Notes under the pieces: generated by a model
The model's database searches: none
Seen by the model: only the letters and a program-made list of their open reading frames with translations
Told to the model about the DNA's origin: nothing
Shown here: piece by piece, positions 27,069 to 41,300 of the stretch
Layout of the letters: every line of letters starts with the position of its first letter
Position numbering within the stretch: the first letter of the stretch is position 1
From: Luscinia megarhynchos
Taxonomy: Eukaryota > Chordata > Aves > Passeriformes > Turdidae
Assembly: GCA_034336665.1 (NCBI GenBank)
Contig: JAPFBE010000002.1
Span: 15,726,906 to 15,790,905 of the forward strand
Reading direction: 5' to 3'
Length of the DNA stretch: 64,000 bases
Translations under genes and position numbers: made by a program

Positions 27069-27819
27069 CACAACAGTTTTCTCTCTTCATTAAATGTTTT
27101 AATCACCACCTTGGACTTCCTTTGCTCAGTCCCTCAGGCAGTCCAAGTAGTCAGGTGCAGCTTTCACCAAACAGAGCCTCTAGAACCCATCTCTTGTGAC
27201 ACCTCAGGTTGTCTGATCTACTCTTTCCTGCTCATTAGCTCCTGTGTCAACTTACATGGGTGCTCAGGAAGAGCAGTCTGAATTGGTAATTCAAGGAGGA
27301 TCACCAATGCCACATTACACACTTATGTGGACACTTTAATTCAGAACTAAATTTGCCTTAATGAATGAAAATAAAATGAATGAGTTTATGAACTGCATAA
27401 ACATCTACTCAAGGGTTTATGATGTTATAGCTAATCTGTTTCATATTTATGGTTTAAATAATTCAAGTTACAATGTATAAACAAGCCCTAGAATAAACAG
27501 GATTTAGACCAAGATTTCTATGAAATTGTTCTTCATCAAGCTATCCATGATTTCCAATTCATAATCTGTGTTTTCCTATTAAATCTGTGTATAAAAGGCA
27601 GTTCAGTTTCTCTTTCTAGCAACTATTTATTATTGCTCAACATACTAGCCCCAGCATCCCTGGAAAGAGCTCATGAAGTTTCTGGTTTTGTCTGGGTGAT
27701 TGCCATGCATGTTTCAGATCCCTGCAGACATGGAATTCTCATCTCTGCTGCCAATACCCCATACATCCAACTGTATGTGCCTTTTTAATGCAGCTCATGG
27801 ACACGGAAATAAAGGGCAA

Positions 27820-28030
27820 CTAGCGTGATTAAAACATCCCACGGGATTAGACCCACTGGGTGCAGGCTCCCATGGCCACACCAACCCATTTCCCAATCAC
27901 AACACGGGTCGCGTGTCACAGCAGGGCTCACTCGAGGTGCTGCCATGCCGGCCTCGAGGCATTCCTGCTTCACTGCCCCTGCGGGAAACACCGAGCCACA
28001 GCACAACTGTGCTCTAGGAACGAGACTTCC
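27820..28030. other. Short CpG-containing GC-rich patch inside the intron
   Basis: About 210 bases hold roughly eight or more CpG dinucleotides (for example CACGGGTCGCGTG and GCCGGCCTCGAGG) in an otherwise CpG-poor, AT-rich intron. It is too short for a standard CpG island. Open frames on both strands here are what GC-rich sequence gives by chance. It could be an intragenic enhancer or a remnant of a GC-rich repeat; nothing in the sequence decides. Confidence 0.4.
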
Positions 28031-30566
28031 TCAACAGCACTTCTCAGTGAAAGCATCACTGTGAAGACAAATTGCCTCATGGCTTCATGGCACTCTGAAA
28101 TGCTGGGATTTTCTCCTGTAAGAATAAAAGCCAGCGGTCTGAGAAATACTAATTAATATCCATGCTTCACATGCAATCTAAAAATAAAATGCAGCTTCAA
28201 CACATTTTGTTGTTAAATTAAATCATTCTAAAATAACCTGCAAGGACACAGTCTGATGAAGACCCTCCATTCATGAGTCATGGCAATAGCAGCTGAGGAT
28301 ATACAACAACTTTTTAAAGAAGAATGAACTTATTCCAAACACACATCTTCGCTCCCCACAGCCAGATATTCCATTATTGTTGATTTGTTGCTAAAATACG
28401 TAAAACATTTCTAATGGAGGCTGTTCTCTAATTCATATGCCAGGAAGAAGCTTATGCTATGAACAGCATCTATTTTCAATAGTTTCAATTTCTAATGGAT
28501 TAATTGTATTATATTATTTTAACATGAATGCTCTGCTGTAGAATTATGTTGCAGCATTACAGTTTGGGTGGCCTCATATAATCTCCACACAGCCACTGGA
28601 ATGTAATTAGCATAAAAACCAAACAGCCTCATTAAACATCTCTTTCCTGTAAGAAGAGACACATTTAGAGGCTCGTTTCACACGTTCCATTACAGCTGGC
28701 ACGGGGGTAAGACAATCCCCAAACACATTTTTCAGCCCAGCTAAGCAAAGCCCACTTCTTAAACCCTGGAAATGTTCTGCAGCAGATCTCAGGAAGACAT
28801 AGTGACACTGCTCTGTAGTGGAATACATGATCCCAGGGGAGTGATTGTTTCCTCCATTTCTGGACTAGGAGCTTCCAGTTGGCAATTCAAGTTTAAAAAT
28901 AGACAATTGCTTTCACTGCCTTCCCTGTACAAATCAGATCTGCAACTTCCGAATGCATTTCCATTCTTTTAATCCCCTTAAAATGACAAATCTGAAAACA
29001 CTGCCAATTTAAAATACCAGTAATAGAGACACAAATACCAGCCATCATTTTCCCTTGCTATTAAGTTTCTTCTGCCACCCTAAGCTTTGGGTTGTTTATC
29101 TAATTGCGAGGGTAAAATGACCACTGGCTTTAAAAATCTCTGTGAATCCTTGGTTCACAGTGGTAGGCAGATACACAAGATAGTTTTGGTCCCTCTATAG
29201 AATGGCAAAAGATGAAATTTTTTACAAGTTGTCTACAGTTTTGCATGAATTCTGGTACTTTTTTCTGGCCAGTTTCTCAAAAGACATTAAGAAAATGTCA
29301 GTGCATACAAAAAGAAGTTATACGTAATCCTAGATTTTTTTTTTTCACTTTCAAAATTCAGAATACATCAAGTGTGCAGTTTTGGATCAATGCAAAAAAT
29401 AGAACTGTGTATGGATTTTAATTTTTATTCAGTCCCTGAACAGAAGCACCGTAAAACTTCAACAGACCTAAGATACAAATGTTTTCCTGTCTACCAGGCC
29501 ATTTTATATTTGAAATTCAGGTTTTTAACTATATTAAATAGTACCTAGTTCCAATTCCAAACAGATATGTAAATTTGCATAAAAACTCTTCTAAAAGTCA
29601 TCTAGAAAACACTGAAATATAACGATCTTATTTTTTTTATTTTTCTTCATGTAAAAACATTTGCTTCATTCGATATGCATTCAGGAACAGCCCAAGTTCC
29701 TGCAAAATGCTCCTTTTCTTCAGACAATAACACCTTGTGCTTCCCTCAAAAAATCACAACACAGTGAACACAGCAGCCCTTTCTAACTCTGAAATGTGGT
29801 TGTACTGCTGGTTTTTAATAAAAAAGCACTCTTTTTTTGCAAGTTTGGACTTAGTTTTACAACAATGCCATTTTTCTCTCTTCTTCCAAAATCCTGGAAA
29901 TGAACAGTGAATTTTAGCAATGCCTTAATGGTGTACAAGCTGCTCCAGCACAGCAAAAATACCTGGCTTGGACCAGCACCTGTATCACCTGCTTGCTGTT
30001 TCACTTCAAAACCTCTGGGGCTTTTACATAGAAATATTAACAGGATTTGTCATGGAGGAGAACAGGAAGGACTCTGAGGTATTTCAGGCTTCAGGGTGGC
30101 TTCAGACCCAGCTACCCTGAAGGGGACACCCTGCCCTTTCTCTGAGCACTGATTCAGAATTCAGAATTATATTTCCAAGTTATCTGAATATGAGTGTCGA
30201 GGAAGAAAAAACCATAATTGCTTCTGTTCTTCATATCTAAACCTAGATACTTTCTGGCTTGAATGTATAAGAGGAATTGTAACTAAAATATTAATGCCTT
30301 TCACACGGGATAACAGCAATATTAAATAAAATTTAAGAACAGAATGAGACCATAAAGTGCTTAACACAGTTATCCTTGTTACACAATAATCCAAACAAAA
30401 GCACTCTTTCCAATGAAAATAGAACCTCTGCAGATAGATGTCAATAATCTGGCACTTGGGAAAATCACACCAAGTTTCTCACCCTATAGACCACCTCCCC
30501 AGAAGTACGGGCAGGGGTCAGGGCAGGCATGTCTGCTTCTCTTGTGCTTCTCCTTCATTTCTCCAG

Positions 30567-30689
30567 GCAAAGGTCTCACCTAAATATCATGACCAGTTTA
30601 AAACTCTAAGAGTTTTACATGAAAAAACACAAGAGGCAATTACTGGCAAAGCAGAAGGCTTAAGAGAAGCACTGGCAGCACATAATTGA
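30567..30689 (+). other. Exon-like open segment on the plus strand
   Basis: A good pyrimidine tract (CTTCTCCTTCATTTCTCCAG) precedes 123 bases open in phase 0 to a TGA at 30687-30689. The 40-residue charged peptide opens AKVSPKYHDQFKTL and closes with KAEGLREALAAHN. It could be a terminal exon of an antisense transcript, the tail of a degenerate retrocopy, or chance. I do not recognise the peptide. Confidence 0.2.
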
Positions 30690-33600
30690 ATTTCTCCCAA
30701 CTGGAATATTCTGGAAAGAAAGGTTCAAAATATTTACCTGTTGTAGTTAGAAATAATCAGCAGTAAGAGTCAAGTGATCTGGGTATGGTTTATGAATAAC
30801 AGTTTCTTTAATTGAACAGCTTTACCACATTTTGTTTGCTTCTTGTTATTCATGAGAAACACTGAAAAATCCTTGCCCGTAAGTGTTGCCAATTTAAGCA
30901 ATATCTGCTGCTGACTGGGAGACCTAACTTACATAAACACACTGACATATGATTTTTTTATAGAGTATCTTTTAAAAAAAATCTGGTTAGAAAAACCAAA
31001 GCACCAAGGCTTAACAAGTGAAAAAAAAAAAAAAGATTCAGGCACAAAATTAATAACTGTTTTAAAGCAGATTTTGGGAGTGAGGCAGCTAAAGGTTGGA
31101 TGAGTCAACTTTGTTGTGGCTCACTTATTAATAGGTTATGTGTGACTGAAAGCAAAGGGAAGAGTATGTTATGCCCATCCCAAAAAGTAAACTGAAAACA
31201 TCCACATGGTGCTCGCTTTTGTGGCATTGTCCACATTATTTGGCTTAAATCTTTAGATCCAGAGTGCAGACCTCATCTATTCCTATTTAACAAAGTAACT
31301 GCTAGCAAGAGAAGACTGTCATCTTCTGTACAGATAAGTATTAAAAGTTATCCTATCTATAAAAAGTAAACCTAGGCAGCAGATCAATCCACAAACCTGC
31401 CCTGAATGTCCTTTTTCCCCAAGCCAACTGATGATGCTTGGCTCACAATGGTTTACCTTTAGGCTCTTCTGATATTCTGCTCTACTTCAGCCATGGTCTT
31501 TATTTTTTCCAACTCTCCAGTCCCACACCTTGACACAGGCTCTTGAACACCAATCTCAATTTTACCTAAGCCAAAGAAGGCTAAAATGAAAGAGGAGCAG
31601 ATCTTCCCTGTTCTCAGGAGGGTACCCCAAGCAGGAGGCTAGAAAGTCACAGTCCTGTGGTCACAGAGCAGGACGTGGCTCACTAGCTCACCCATGGGTT
31701 TTGGGATGGGAACTGTGGCACCAGAGGAACTGATGTGTGATCACTGCCCTGTGGAGGAGGATTGTAAGTATTTCTAGGAAGGGAAACTGGGACACAAATA
31801 AAAGGAGGTTTCAATGAATCTAGAAGGAAAGGCTGAGTTCAAAATACTTCCTTTTCCCTCTTTAGCATTACTGGTTGTCTCAGACAACTATCTACTTGGC
31901 AACAGAGCTGCTGAGGAGCTTTTTTCTGACACAGGTCTTTCTCTGCTCATTGTACAGGCTACCAGTGGACCTAACCCAAACACTGCTGAATCCTCTGCTC
32001 TCCTACTTACAGCTGAGCTTTCTCTACACCCCTTAATTTCTCACTGTTTCCTCCTTTTCTCTTGTCATTCCAACTAGTGTCCTTCAAGTACAAGTTACGT
32101 GCTTCCTTCTTTTTGCCTGAGCACTGCAATTCAGGAAGTAAGGATGGCAGAAGACAGACACACCAATTCTTTAAAATGAAGGCCACCAGAAAGGGGAAAT
32201 GACAAAATAAGACATTTTTCTCTACTCAAACTGCATCAAGCAGCTGAAACACTTCTTTTCTGCAAGGCTGCAAACTGTTGGCTTTTGATGAAAGTAATGA
32301 TAAAAAAACCTTCAATAATATTTCAAGTAAGAGAAAAATCTATTTCCCCTCAAGCTTCTTTATTTCAGAAGCAGTTCCTTCTCCAAAACATCTCCAGAAA
32401 ATGATATTTCAGTGTGTGTACAGCACTGCAATAAAACAGCAACACACCCAGGAACATTTTTCAAGTTCACAGCAAGGTGAGCAGAAGATCAAGGTATTAA
32501 AAAAATGGCAAAGGTCTAGCAGAGGAGACAGTCAGCTTGCTCTCTTGCTATCTGCTTTGCTGATTCCCAGAGAGCCCAGTATGGCTTTCAAAACCTTGAC
32601 CAGTCTTCTAGAGCCACCCCAGCTCCAGCCAAGGAAATGTGCTTGGGAATAGAAAATTCTGCTTCTTCCTGGCTTCTTCTGCCATGAGACTGCTCCTTGT
32701 CAGCTGTAAGAAACCATCCTCTCAACAGACAGAATCTTGACATTTAGAAGTTTGCCTGTTCTCCCAACTTGATAATATTTCTCATTTTGTTGAGGGGGCC
32801 TTGGCCCTGCATGGAAATAAAGGTTTCCACAGTTCATGTAAAAATCTTCACTAAGTTAAAAAAACATGCAGCATACCTCTGACTGTACCAAGAATAAGAG
32901 TATGACAGAGTTTGGTTTCTTTTTCTAATTCCCTCTATATGGAGCTTCAACGTCTGGAGAGTTTATGTTGTACTATGGCAGTCTCATCACCCATCAATGA
33001 ACTTTCAGTAGAATGTTCTGTGATAAAATGATTTGCAGACCTGACACTGAAAACCACTTTGTGCTGGTGGGAATTTCACTTCTGTCCAGGAGGAGAATTA
33101 CTGTGAGAATTAACGTGTTTCTGTTTCTGCTGCGTGTCCCTCAAGGTGGTGTCCCTCCCAGAGTGTAATCTCTCGTTTTTCTGAGATTACACCCAGCCAT
33201 AGCCCATCTTTCATTCACAGTGCACATTTTTTACACCTCCTTAGCACACCACCTTCCAGCAGAAGAGGTTGGTCACATCAAACCCAATGGCTCATCTGGT
33301 GCTCCCCATCTGCAAACAGATCACCCTATCTGTGATCTTTTCTACCTGCTCTGGATGCTTTACGAAATATCTAATGATGACCTTACAGAGAGACCAGCTG
33401 GGAGGCAAAGGCTTGAGATGGCTGCATCAAACCCATGACTCTTCCCTTTGTTACCAGCCAGCACTGAGGCAATGTGAGACTTTGGACCTATCTGCAATGT
33501 CACTGCAGGGATACCAAAACCATCATAACCTATAAGCACATAAACTCTATGAAACATGAACGTCCTTTTGACCTTCTGCTTGTGAGAGACAATACAATAA

Positions 33601-36396
33601 CAAAGATAGAGGATGGGGGATTTATTATGCTCAAATATCACAATTTGAGTATTGATGTGCTGAGAGGAGTCATATATAATAAGCATAACATTGAGGTCCT
33701 CCATCAATCAAATTTCGTACTCTCACCTTATGCAATTACCAGGTGTCAGAAAGTAGTTTTTCCTATTACCTAAAACATTTTTTTGCTGAACTGTATTTTA
33801 AAACATTCACCTCTGAATAAATAAGCAGAGCTGTAGGTCTGGTAAAGATATGGATACAAAATGTTAGCACTTGGAAATACCAAGAAAAAGGCAAGCTTTC
33901 AACCTTATATATCAGTCTGACTCTCTCTTTCTTCCTGTACTCTCCCAAGAATCTCCCATTAATTTCAGAGGAAATTTCATCAGATTAGGCCATGTGTTTT
34001 GACCCTTACTACTTTTGACATTAAAAATAATTGAATCCATTGTTGCAGCAAATAAGGGTCTAATATACTTGTATTAGTATCTATTTTTTCATAATTACTG
34101 ATGTTCTATGCAGGTGGGAAAGCTTGGGTGCATGCCTGTAGGACACTAATGGGAATTTTTTTTTCCAAGTGTCACATTTATTAGTGCACTAGAAGAAAAT
34201 AAGCCTGTATTATGAACTTTCATGCTGACTCTCATTATGCCATCTCACAAGCTTGTCCTTTGATTTATTATAAAGATTAAATATATTTTCTCAGTGAGAT
34301 CAGAGGTACTAGACAAGAGGTCATGGAAATGCTGGCAGAGAAATGCTAGTTTTCCACATGTCATATCTTTTGTACTACACATCCAAGGTTCAACCAATGC
34401 TTCTTAATTGCTGGGGGGTCTTGTAGGATGCTGGTGGATTCCTGTTCCCCAGATCTGGGGATGATGGAAACTGTGAGGTCACAGCTCTTGCACAATCCAC
34501 AAGTAAATCTATCCCTGCCTTCTACAAGGTGCTCAGCAAATTTGACATTCTTGTCAATTTTGCTGCAGTTAGTAGCAGGGGAGCTGACAGGAATACCAAT
34601 TTTGCAGAGCAGCTGCAGGATACTGTTAACTTACTAAAAATGAAAATTTTTCTTAAAAAAAAGTGAAAGGTTTTGGATTCAATTGAGATCAAACCCAGTA
34701 CTGTGACTGACAAAAGTTCCTGGAGACCCAGCTTTTAAACTAGTTTTTCAGACACTGAACTCACTCTTACTAGGGTAGAAGATATGCTGGTATGTCTGGT
34801 AAAACTTCCTAGTCCTCTGAGAAGAGAAAATGCATGTCTTCAGTCTGGTTTTAATCACTCTGTACTTCCCAAATATTTTGGCAATGGGGCAAAACTAAGC
34901 AGTACTTCTTGTAATGCCCAGAGTGGACTATGGAGCCATATTCCATCTATCTTCAAACCAGTCAGTCTAACCACAGCAGTATGCAGCTCAGCCTCATCAG
35001 CTGGAGCTGCAGAAAGCACAAAAATCAACAGTAGGCAAGCTTTGGCAATACATGGTACCTCCTGAACAGCCATGGTTATTCTCTTTGTTGTAACCAACCA
35101 AGACAGCATGCTGAAACTAGATTCAAAGCAGTTTCACCACGGTGCCACATATCCCTAAGAGCTACACAGTTTTCATGGAAATCCTGCTCTACTACACTAT
35201 GGTTGTGACTGGTGCAGAGCATGAAAGACAAGTCTATTGTTTTGCAGAAAGATGTCACTTTTGGTGACAATAGCTTCTCAGCTGTCAAGTCAAAAAATAT
35301 GATCATCACTCAGAGTGATACAGCCATGTATTCCAGTTCATTAGTTTTTTTGGCTGACGAATCATAAAGCAGCCTGAACAGCACACAGTAAAGAACTCAT
35401 TCAGGTACTAAGCCTGAAAATATTTATTCTGCATTTAAACTCATTCAAGAATTCACACTCAGTTAAATGAGATGTCTCACTCCATTGTGGGCCATTTTCA
35501 GGAGTACAGGATTTGGGGTGCTACAGATACACCCAAGGAGTGCCCAAAAGCTTCCCCTGTGCAATACACAGACCAGAAAAGCAACTGGATTGTAACTCAA
35601 ACCTCTTCTGGCACTTGAAGGAACAAGATACTCACTGCTTCCTTTCTAGTTCTAGTGAGAGCAATAAGAAATCTGGAGAAACTCCATGTTTTCTCACAGA
35701 TAATCCAGTCTAAAAACTTGCAGAACCACATGTAGCAATTATCAACCATCATGAAAGAACAAAGAAAAGAAACATTCTAAATAGATTGCAAAGCTTTCAC
35801 CACATGCATCAGTGCCTGGATCTGGGACTCTTGCTCAGACCAAATTACATGACAAACTCACTTTTTTCCCCCAGTTTTTTATATTAATAAAAATGGATCT
35901 TGGACTAGAATTAGTGTGAGAAAGCAATGGCAAAAGGAGAGGTGTGGCAGTAATGAGACTCGGTTTTCTCAAAAAAATGAGGGACACATCATTCCTGCCC
36001 AATGGAACGAATAATTTCTGGTTATGCAAGTTACTCAACACAATATCAACTTATTTATAGTGTATTTTTCTCACTCCTTTATTAGCACTCACAGGAGCTT
36101 AAATGTGGCTAAATCGACCACCAGCACTATCTTTTCATACTGCTTCTTCCTTTATTCATAATCTGCTGAATCAATATTCAAAGATTTCTTCTGGGTTAGG
36201 CTCTAGCTCTAGTAGCAGAACCTGAAAATACAGCTTTGGTGAACTGATGCTTTAATTGCAGTGCACCCAATGTGTTGCTTTGAGTTTCTTAAAGAAAAAA
36301 CTTGATAACAAAGTTAAAGATCTATTATTATAATCTAATGAATCTCTTCAAGTCAAGCTTCAAGAGTTGAAATACATATAAAGCGAGGCTGTATTA

Positions 36397-36774
<378 letters not shown>

Positions 36775-37201
36775 TTATTTTAACATTCTTTTCTTTTGTT
36801 TTAGTGAAATCATTAATCAACTGTAAAGAACAGTAATAACAACAAAATTCAACAGGAACATGGGTTATTATGCCATAAAAGTTATGACTTTTAACAAATT
36901 ATTCTACATTGCTCTAGACAGCTGACAGTTCAGCCATCAGCCATTCCTGGTGAGGTGTGACAGAGACGGGGGAACAGAAAGCTCAAAAAAAAGGATGCAA
37001 TATAATTTAAAATGAATATTACAAGTTGTTTGGTTTCTTTTTTAATTGCAATGGAAAGAGACATTCTCTTTAATAATATTTATCGAGAACAAGGACTCTG
37101 ATAAATAATGACCCTTTGGTACCATTACTGCGTCCATTAAAACTGCTTGGGTTACAATGAGGGGCTACATTAGGAACTTCCTAGTGAGAGAAAGTGTGCT
37201 A

Positions 37202-37662
37202 AAAAATCATAGGATGATAGAACAGTTCAGGATGAAAAAGATCTCCAAGATGGGGTCCAGCCGTTAACCCAGCACTGCCAAGTCCACCCCAAAACCATAT
37301 CCCCAAGAGTCAGATCTACACATCTTTTAAATCCTTCCAAAGATGGTGACTGCACCACTTCCCTGGCAGGCTGTTCCAATGCTTTACAACCCTTTCCATG
37401 AAGAAATTTGCCCTAATACACAATTTAAAAGCTCCCTGGTGCTACCTGAGGCCATTCCCTCTAGCCCTACTGCTGGTTTCCTGGGAGAAGAGGCCGATAC
37501 CCCACCTGGCTACACCGTTCTTTTAGATAGTTCTAGAGAGGAATAAGGTCCCCCCTGAGCCTCCTTTTCTCCAGGCTGCCTCAGACACTCATGATAAGAC
37601 CTGTGCTCCAAAACCAGCCCTTCTCCAGCACCTCAGCATCTTTCAGGGAGGGGCCCAAGTCT
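37202..37662 (-). mobile_element. CR1 LINE 3' fragment, about 460 bp
   Basis: The plus strand begins AATCATAGGATGATAGAACA, the reverse complement of a CR1 3' terminus. It then carries the familiar CR1 3'-UTR blocks in reverse, including GGCAGGCTGTTCCAATGCTT, CTGGGAGAAGAGGCCGATAC, CCCCCTGAGCCTCCTTTTCTCCAGGCTG (positions 37551-37578) and CTCCAGCACCTCAGCATCTT. It is 5'-truncated and has at least one internal deletion near 37620. It lies only 580 bases upstream of the PHACTR1 exon, in the same orientation as the gene. The open frames within it are shadows. Confidence 0.95.
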
Positions 37663-38255
37663 AGTCCCATTTTTCTGCCCACTCACTGCCCTCCAATTCT
37701 TATGCTTAACTTTTAACATCCAAACTTTTAATTTTGGATTTTAATACAGTCCTCAGTTAGGGCTAAATTCCCTTGAAGAGGATAGAGCTTCTGAGCTTCT
37801 GTTCCTAAAATTTCAGTTATCTGCAACCTTTATTCTGTAAATACATCATGATAGTCTCAATACGGGAAAAAAAACACCAAAAAACCTGAAGAATTTAAAT
37901 TACCCTTCCTACCTGATGAGAACAAGAGAAGTCTGGGGATGGTCATTTGGCATAGTTACATTGCATGGTCCCCCCATCTCACATATGCAAGGCAAAATTT
38001 ATGCTGATAGGTTGGGAAATAACATCTCTGTCATTAGAGGCACAGAGAGAGGAAAGTCAGGACCACAAAGAAAACACCAACAGAGGAAGGTACCAGCAAC
38101 AAGAGAGGTTCTCTCTGTGCCACAGCTGCCAGGGATGCAAGAGGGTCTCCCTGCCTTGGGCTGAAGCATGCAGCTCTCTTCCTAAAAAAGCATCTGCATA
38201 GTTCAGTCAGCATACAAGCAGGGATTTTGTATGTGGTTTGTTGTTAAGCTTTGGG

Positions 38256-38314
38256 TTTTTTTTTTTTAATTTTTTATTTTTTTAAAGTTGTTGTCAGTGT
38301 TTGTTTTTTTTTTA
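38256..38314. repeat. T-rich low-complexity tract
   Basis: Two long T runs are separated by a short AAAGTTGTTGTCAGTG spacer. Read on the minus strand (the PHACTR1 sense) they are A-rich. No retroposon body with flanking duplications was recognised. Confidence 0.8.
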
Positions 38315-41300
38315 AGAGATACCATTTCCCAGATTTGTGTTGTAATGTGACACTGCCACTAACACTGATTTGAGTGGTTTGCACACACAGTCTGGATCCA
38401 TACAGACAGGATGCATATTGTCACCTCTCCTTTTCTGAAGACAACAGCCCAGTGTTTCTATTCATCTCTAATATTTTAAATATTAACCTCAGGCATGAAA
38501 ATAGGCTCAGGAACCTCAGCAAGAACACTGCTTTGAAGGGATGAGCACGCCCACTCCACACTGACAGAATCACCAGAGATTTTGGCTGGCAAATTCTTAT
38601 GTATCTCAATGGAAATTTTTTGAGGCTTTAAGTGAGCCAAATTTAGGTTGGTTTTCATGGGAACAGCCAGAGACGCATTTCTAACACAAAGGAGGTTTCA
38701 TTATCAGAACTGCAGCTGAACTACTATTTGAGTCCCTCAGGTTTTTGCAAGAAGGTTGGTTATTTTGTTATTGTTCTTTTGTTTGCTTTGAATGTTAACA
38801 CGCAACATAATCCTTTTTCCTGTAAAATATCAATGCCAGATACAGCTGCCTGTAACTTTCCAAAGAAGAAAAAGCTAGCCAGCAAGATAGAGTGAGCCCA
38901 GATGTTTCAGTAGAAGTGGTTAAAAACTGCTATTCTTTGGGGTAATGGAGAGAAAGATAGACATTTCTGAGAACATCTCTTTTCTATTTAAAGCAGAGGG
39001 AATAAAAGATAATCTGGCCAAAGCATTTCATTCTGTTCCAGTTCTTTGTGCCTGACTGCCTGGAGAAATACCTTCTTATCCAAAGAACCCATTACAAGGC
39101 TCTGTCCTGTACAGGGGCTGGGACATGCTGTATCAAGGCTGGGAATTGCCTGGTTATGCTGAATAAACCATATGAGCAAAAAGAAGAGGAAATCAGAAAT
39201 TTCCTCATACTTTCTGATTTCACTGGAAACTGCTAGGTACAGACCACTGCCCTCTATATGCAAATCCAAAGGGATCACTTCCTTTCCCCTTCCTCTCTTT
39301 TTGAGATGCCTCTAGTTCAAGCACTAAGACCCCACTGTGTTCCACTGCTGTGATTTTTCAGAGATGCTGCTAAAAGTAATGAGCTGGTATTGTCTTTGCT
39401 GCCTTATTTGGGGGACACAGGAAGTGGCCCATCAAGCAAACTGAGAATGAGATCTACTGCTGCTGCTGAATTAGGGTTCCTGCTAATAAACCTACAGCTG
39501 AAACATATTAAAATTCCTCTTGCTGCTCACCCTCTTTCCTTTTCACCATCACTAGATCTCTTCTTTCCAGCTGCCTTGTTATGAAACCTCAGCTCAACAA
39601 CTTCTCTTTGCTAGCTGGCCCTTACTGGTTTTGCTGGGGCCATTTTCTGGAGAACTGACACCCCTTAACGACACTTTTACAACATACACACAACTCTGTC
39701 TCACACTAGCGGCGCTCTCACTGCCCCTGGGGAAGCTTTTCCCACTCAGAGTAAATGAGTATGGATTTACAGTCAGGCAAAACTAACATTGGAGTAAAAA
39801 GAATTTACCCAGAGGGTGGGTTCACTGAAAGCCAAACACAGTGTCAAAACCATTTCCATATTTTGACTGCTCTTCCCTGAATTTTCAGTATTGTCTCACG
39901 CACAAATCTGTGGCCTCAGAGTCCTGCAGTGCCTGGCATCAGTCATGAAAGTGTCCCTTCTCCTCCATCCTCTCCAAACACACACACAGTTCCAAGCTAA
40001 CACAAGTAACAGCTCTTTTTCCTTCTCATTCGCATTTCTCAGAAGGACTTGATTTTTTTCATGAGAAATGGTCTCAAGAGCACTGCTAATTCAAAGCATA
40101 ATAATCACTGGCTAGGAATAAACCACATTAGCATAAAGCCATGACAGTTTTAATACAGCAGGAATAAAAGCAGACCGCGATGCAAGAAGCAAATGCCAGA
40201 ATTCTGTGCTCTTCTCTGCTGCTGCATCTTTGCTCAAGTTGGCCGGATTTCTCTGCCTTTTTGGCTCATAATAACTATTGACTGGCTGTGGGCTGCAACA
40301 CCCACTGCTGACAGCAGGCTCTGTAGGCTGATTTCACACCTTTGCTGTTCCCAAAAAAGCTGGTACTTGCAGGAATGGAAAGTAACCCAGACCTTGCACT
40401 CTTTTTCTATTTTTTTTTGCCTTCAAAGAGGAAAGCAGTCCCAGTAGTCCCAGCCTGATCAGTCTGCTGAACTGGGAGAGGGAACTGCTGTACATTAGTA
40501 CCTGTAGTCACACTGCTGAGATCTCATCTTAAAGCTGGTGCCACAGATGTGATGTTTACAGGTTACAGGTGCTGCTGATACTCAGTGCTTTTGGGAACGT
40601 GTTCTGATTTTTTTCCAGGATCTGAGAGATTTTTCTGAGACACAAAGAAATACTGGGACCTGCACTTATGGCATGAGGTTGATGCACTCCCCTCCCACTT
40701 TCTTCTGTCCAAGCTGTCATTCCAGAGCTAGGAATGGGGAAACTAAACCTGAGAGTTTTTCATAGGCTGTTTTGCTGTGAGACAGCTCTCAAGTTTTTAT
40801 TGCTGTTCTTAGTACTCCTGAAGTTCACACGGACTTTATATAGGGCTTAAGCAAGACTTGGGGTTTTATGAAAAAGCCCCACCACAAACTGAAGTACTTT
40901 GCATTCAAGTAACCAAAAAAAAAAAATTCCATTTGAAACATATTACAAAGAAAAGAAGAGGCCAGGCCATCTTGTGATTTTCCCACATCATTCAGTAGGG
41001 TGTTGATTTCCAGAAGGTTCAGTAAGAGACAACATAGGGGGTTTCACGCTTTTTGGATATGAGAAGAATAGCATGACCTCCCAAAGGCCCTCTCCTTTCC
41101 TGGAGAATGAAAGCCAGTTTTGTCATTCTCACCACTGTCTGGGAGTCAATCTATTAATGTTGCTGATATGTAATAACATAACATCCAGCTTCCATTTTAG
41201 AAAAAACCCACTATTACTGCATTTGGGTACAAAGAGCAATTTCATTGCTGAAGGCTGGAGCTCACCCATCCCACTGGTGGTACTTAATATTACCTTCCTC

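Noticed and set aside
37343..37546. 67-codon plus-strand open frame
   Set aside because: It lies inside the CR1 fragment, antisense to it.
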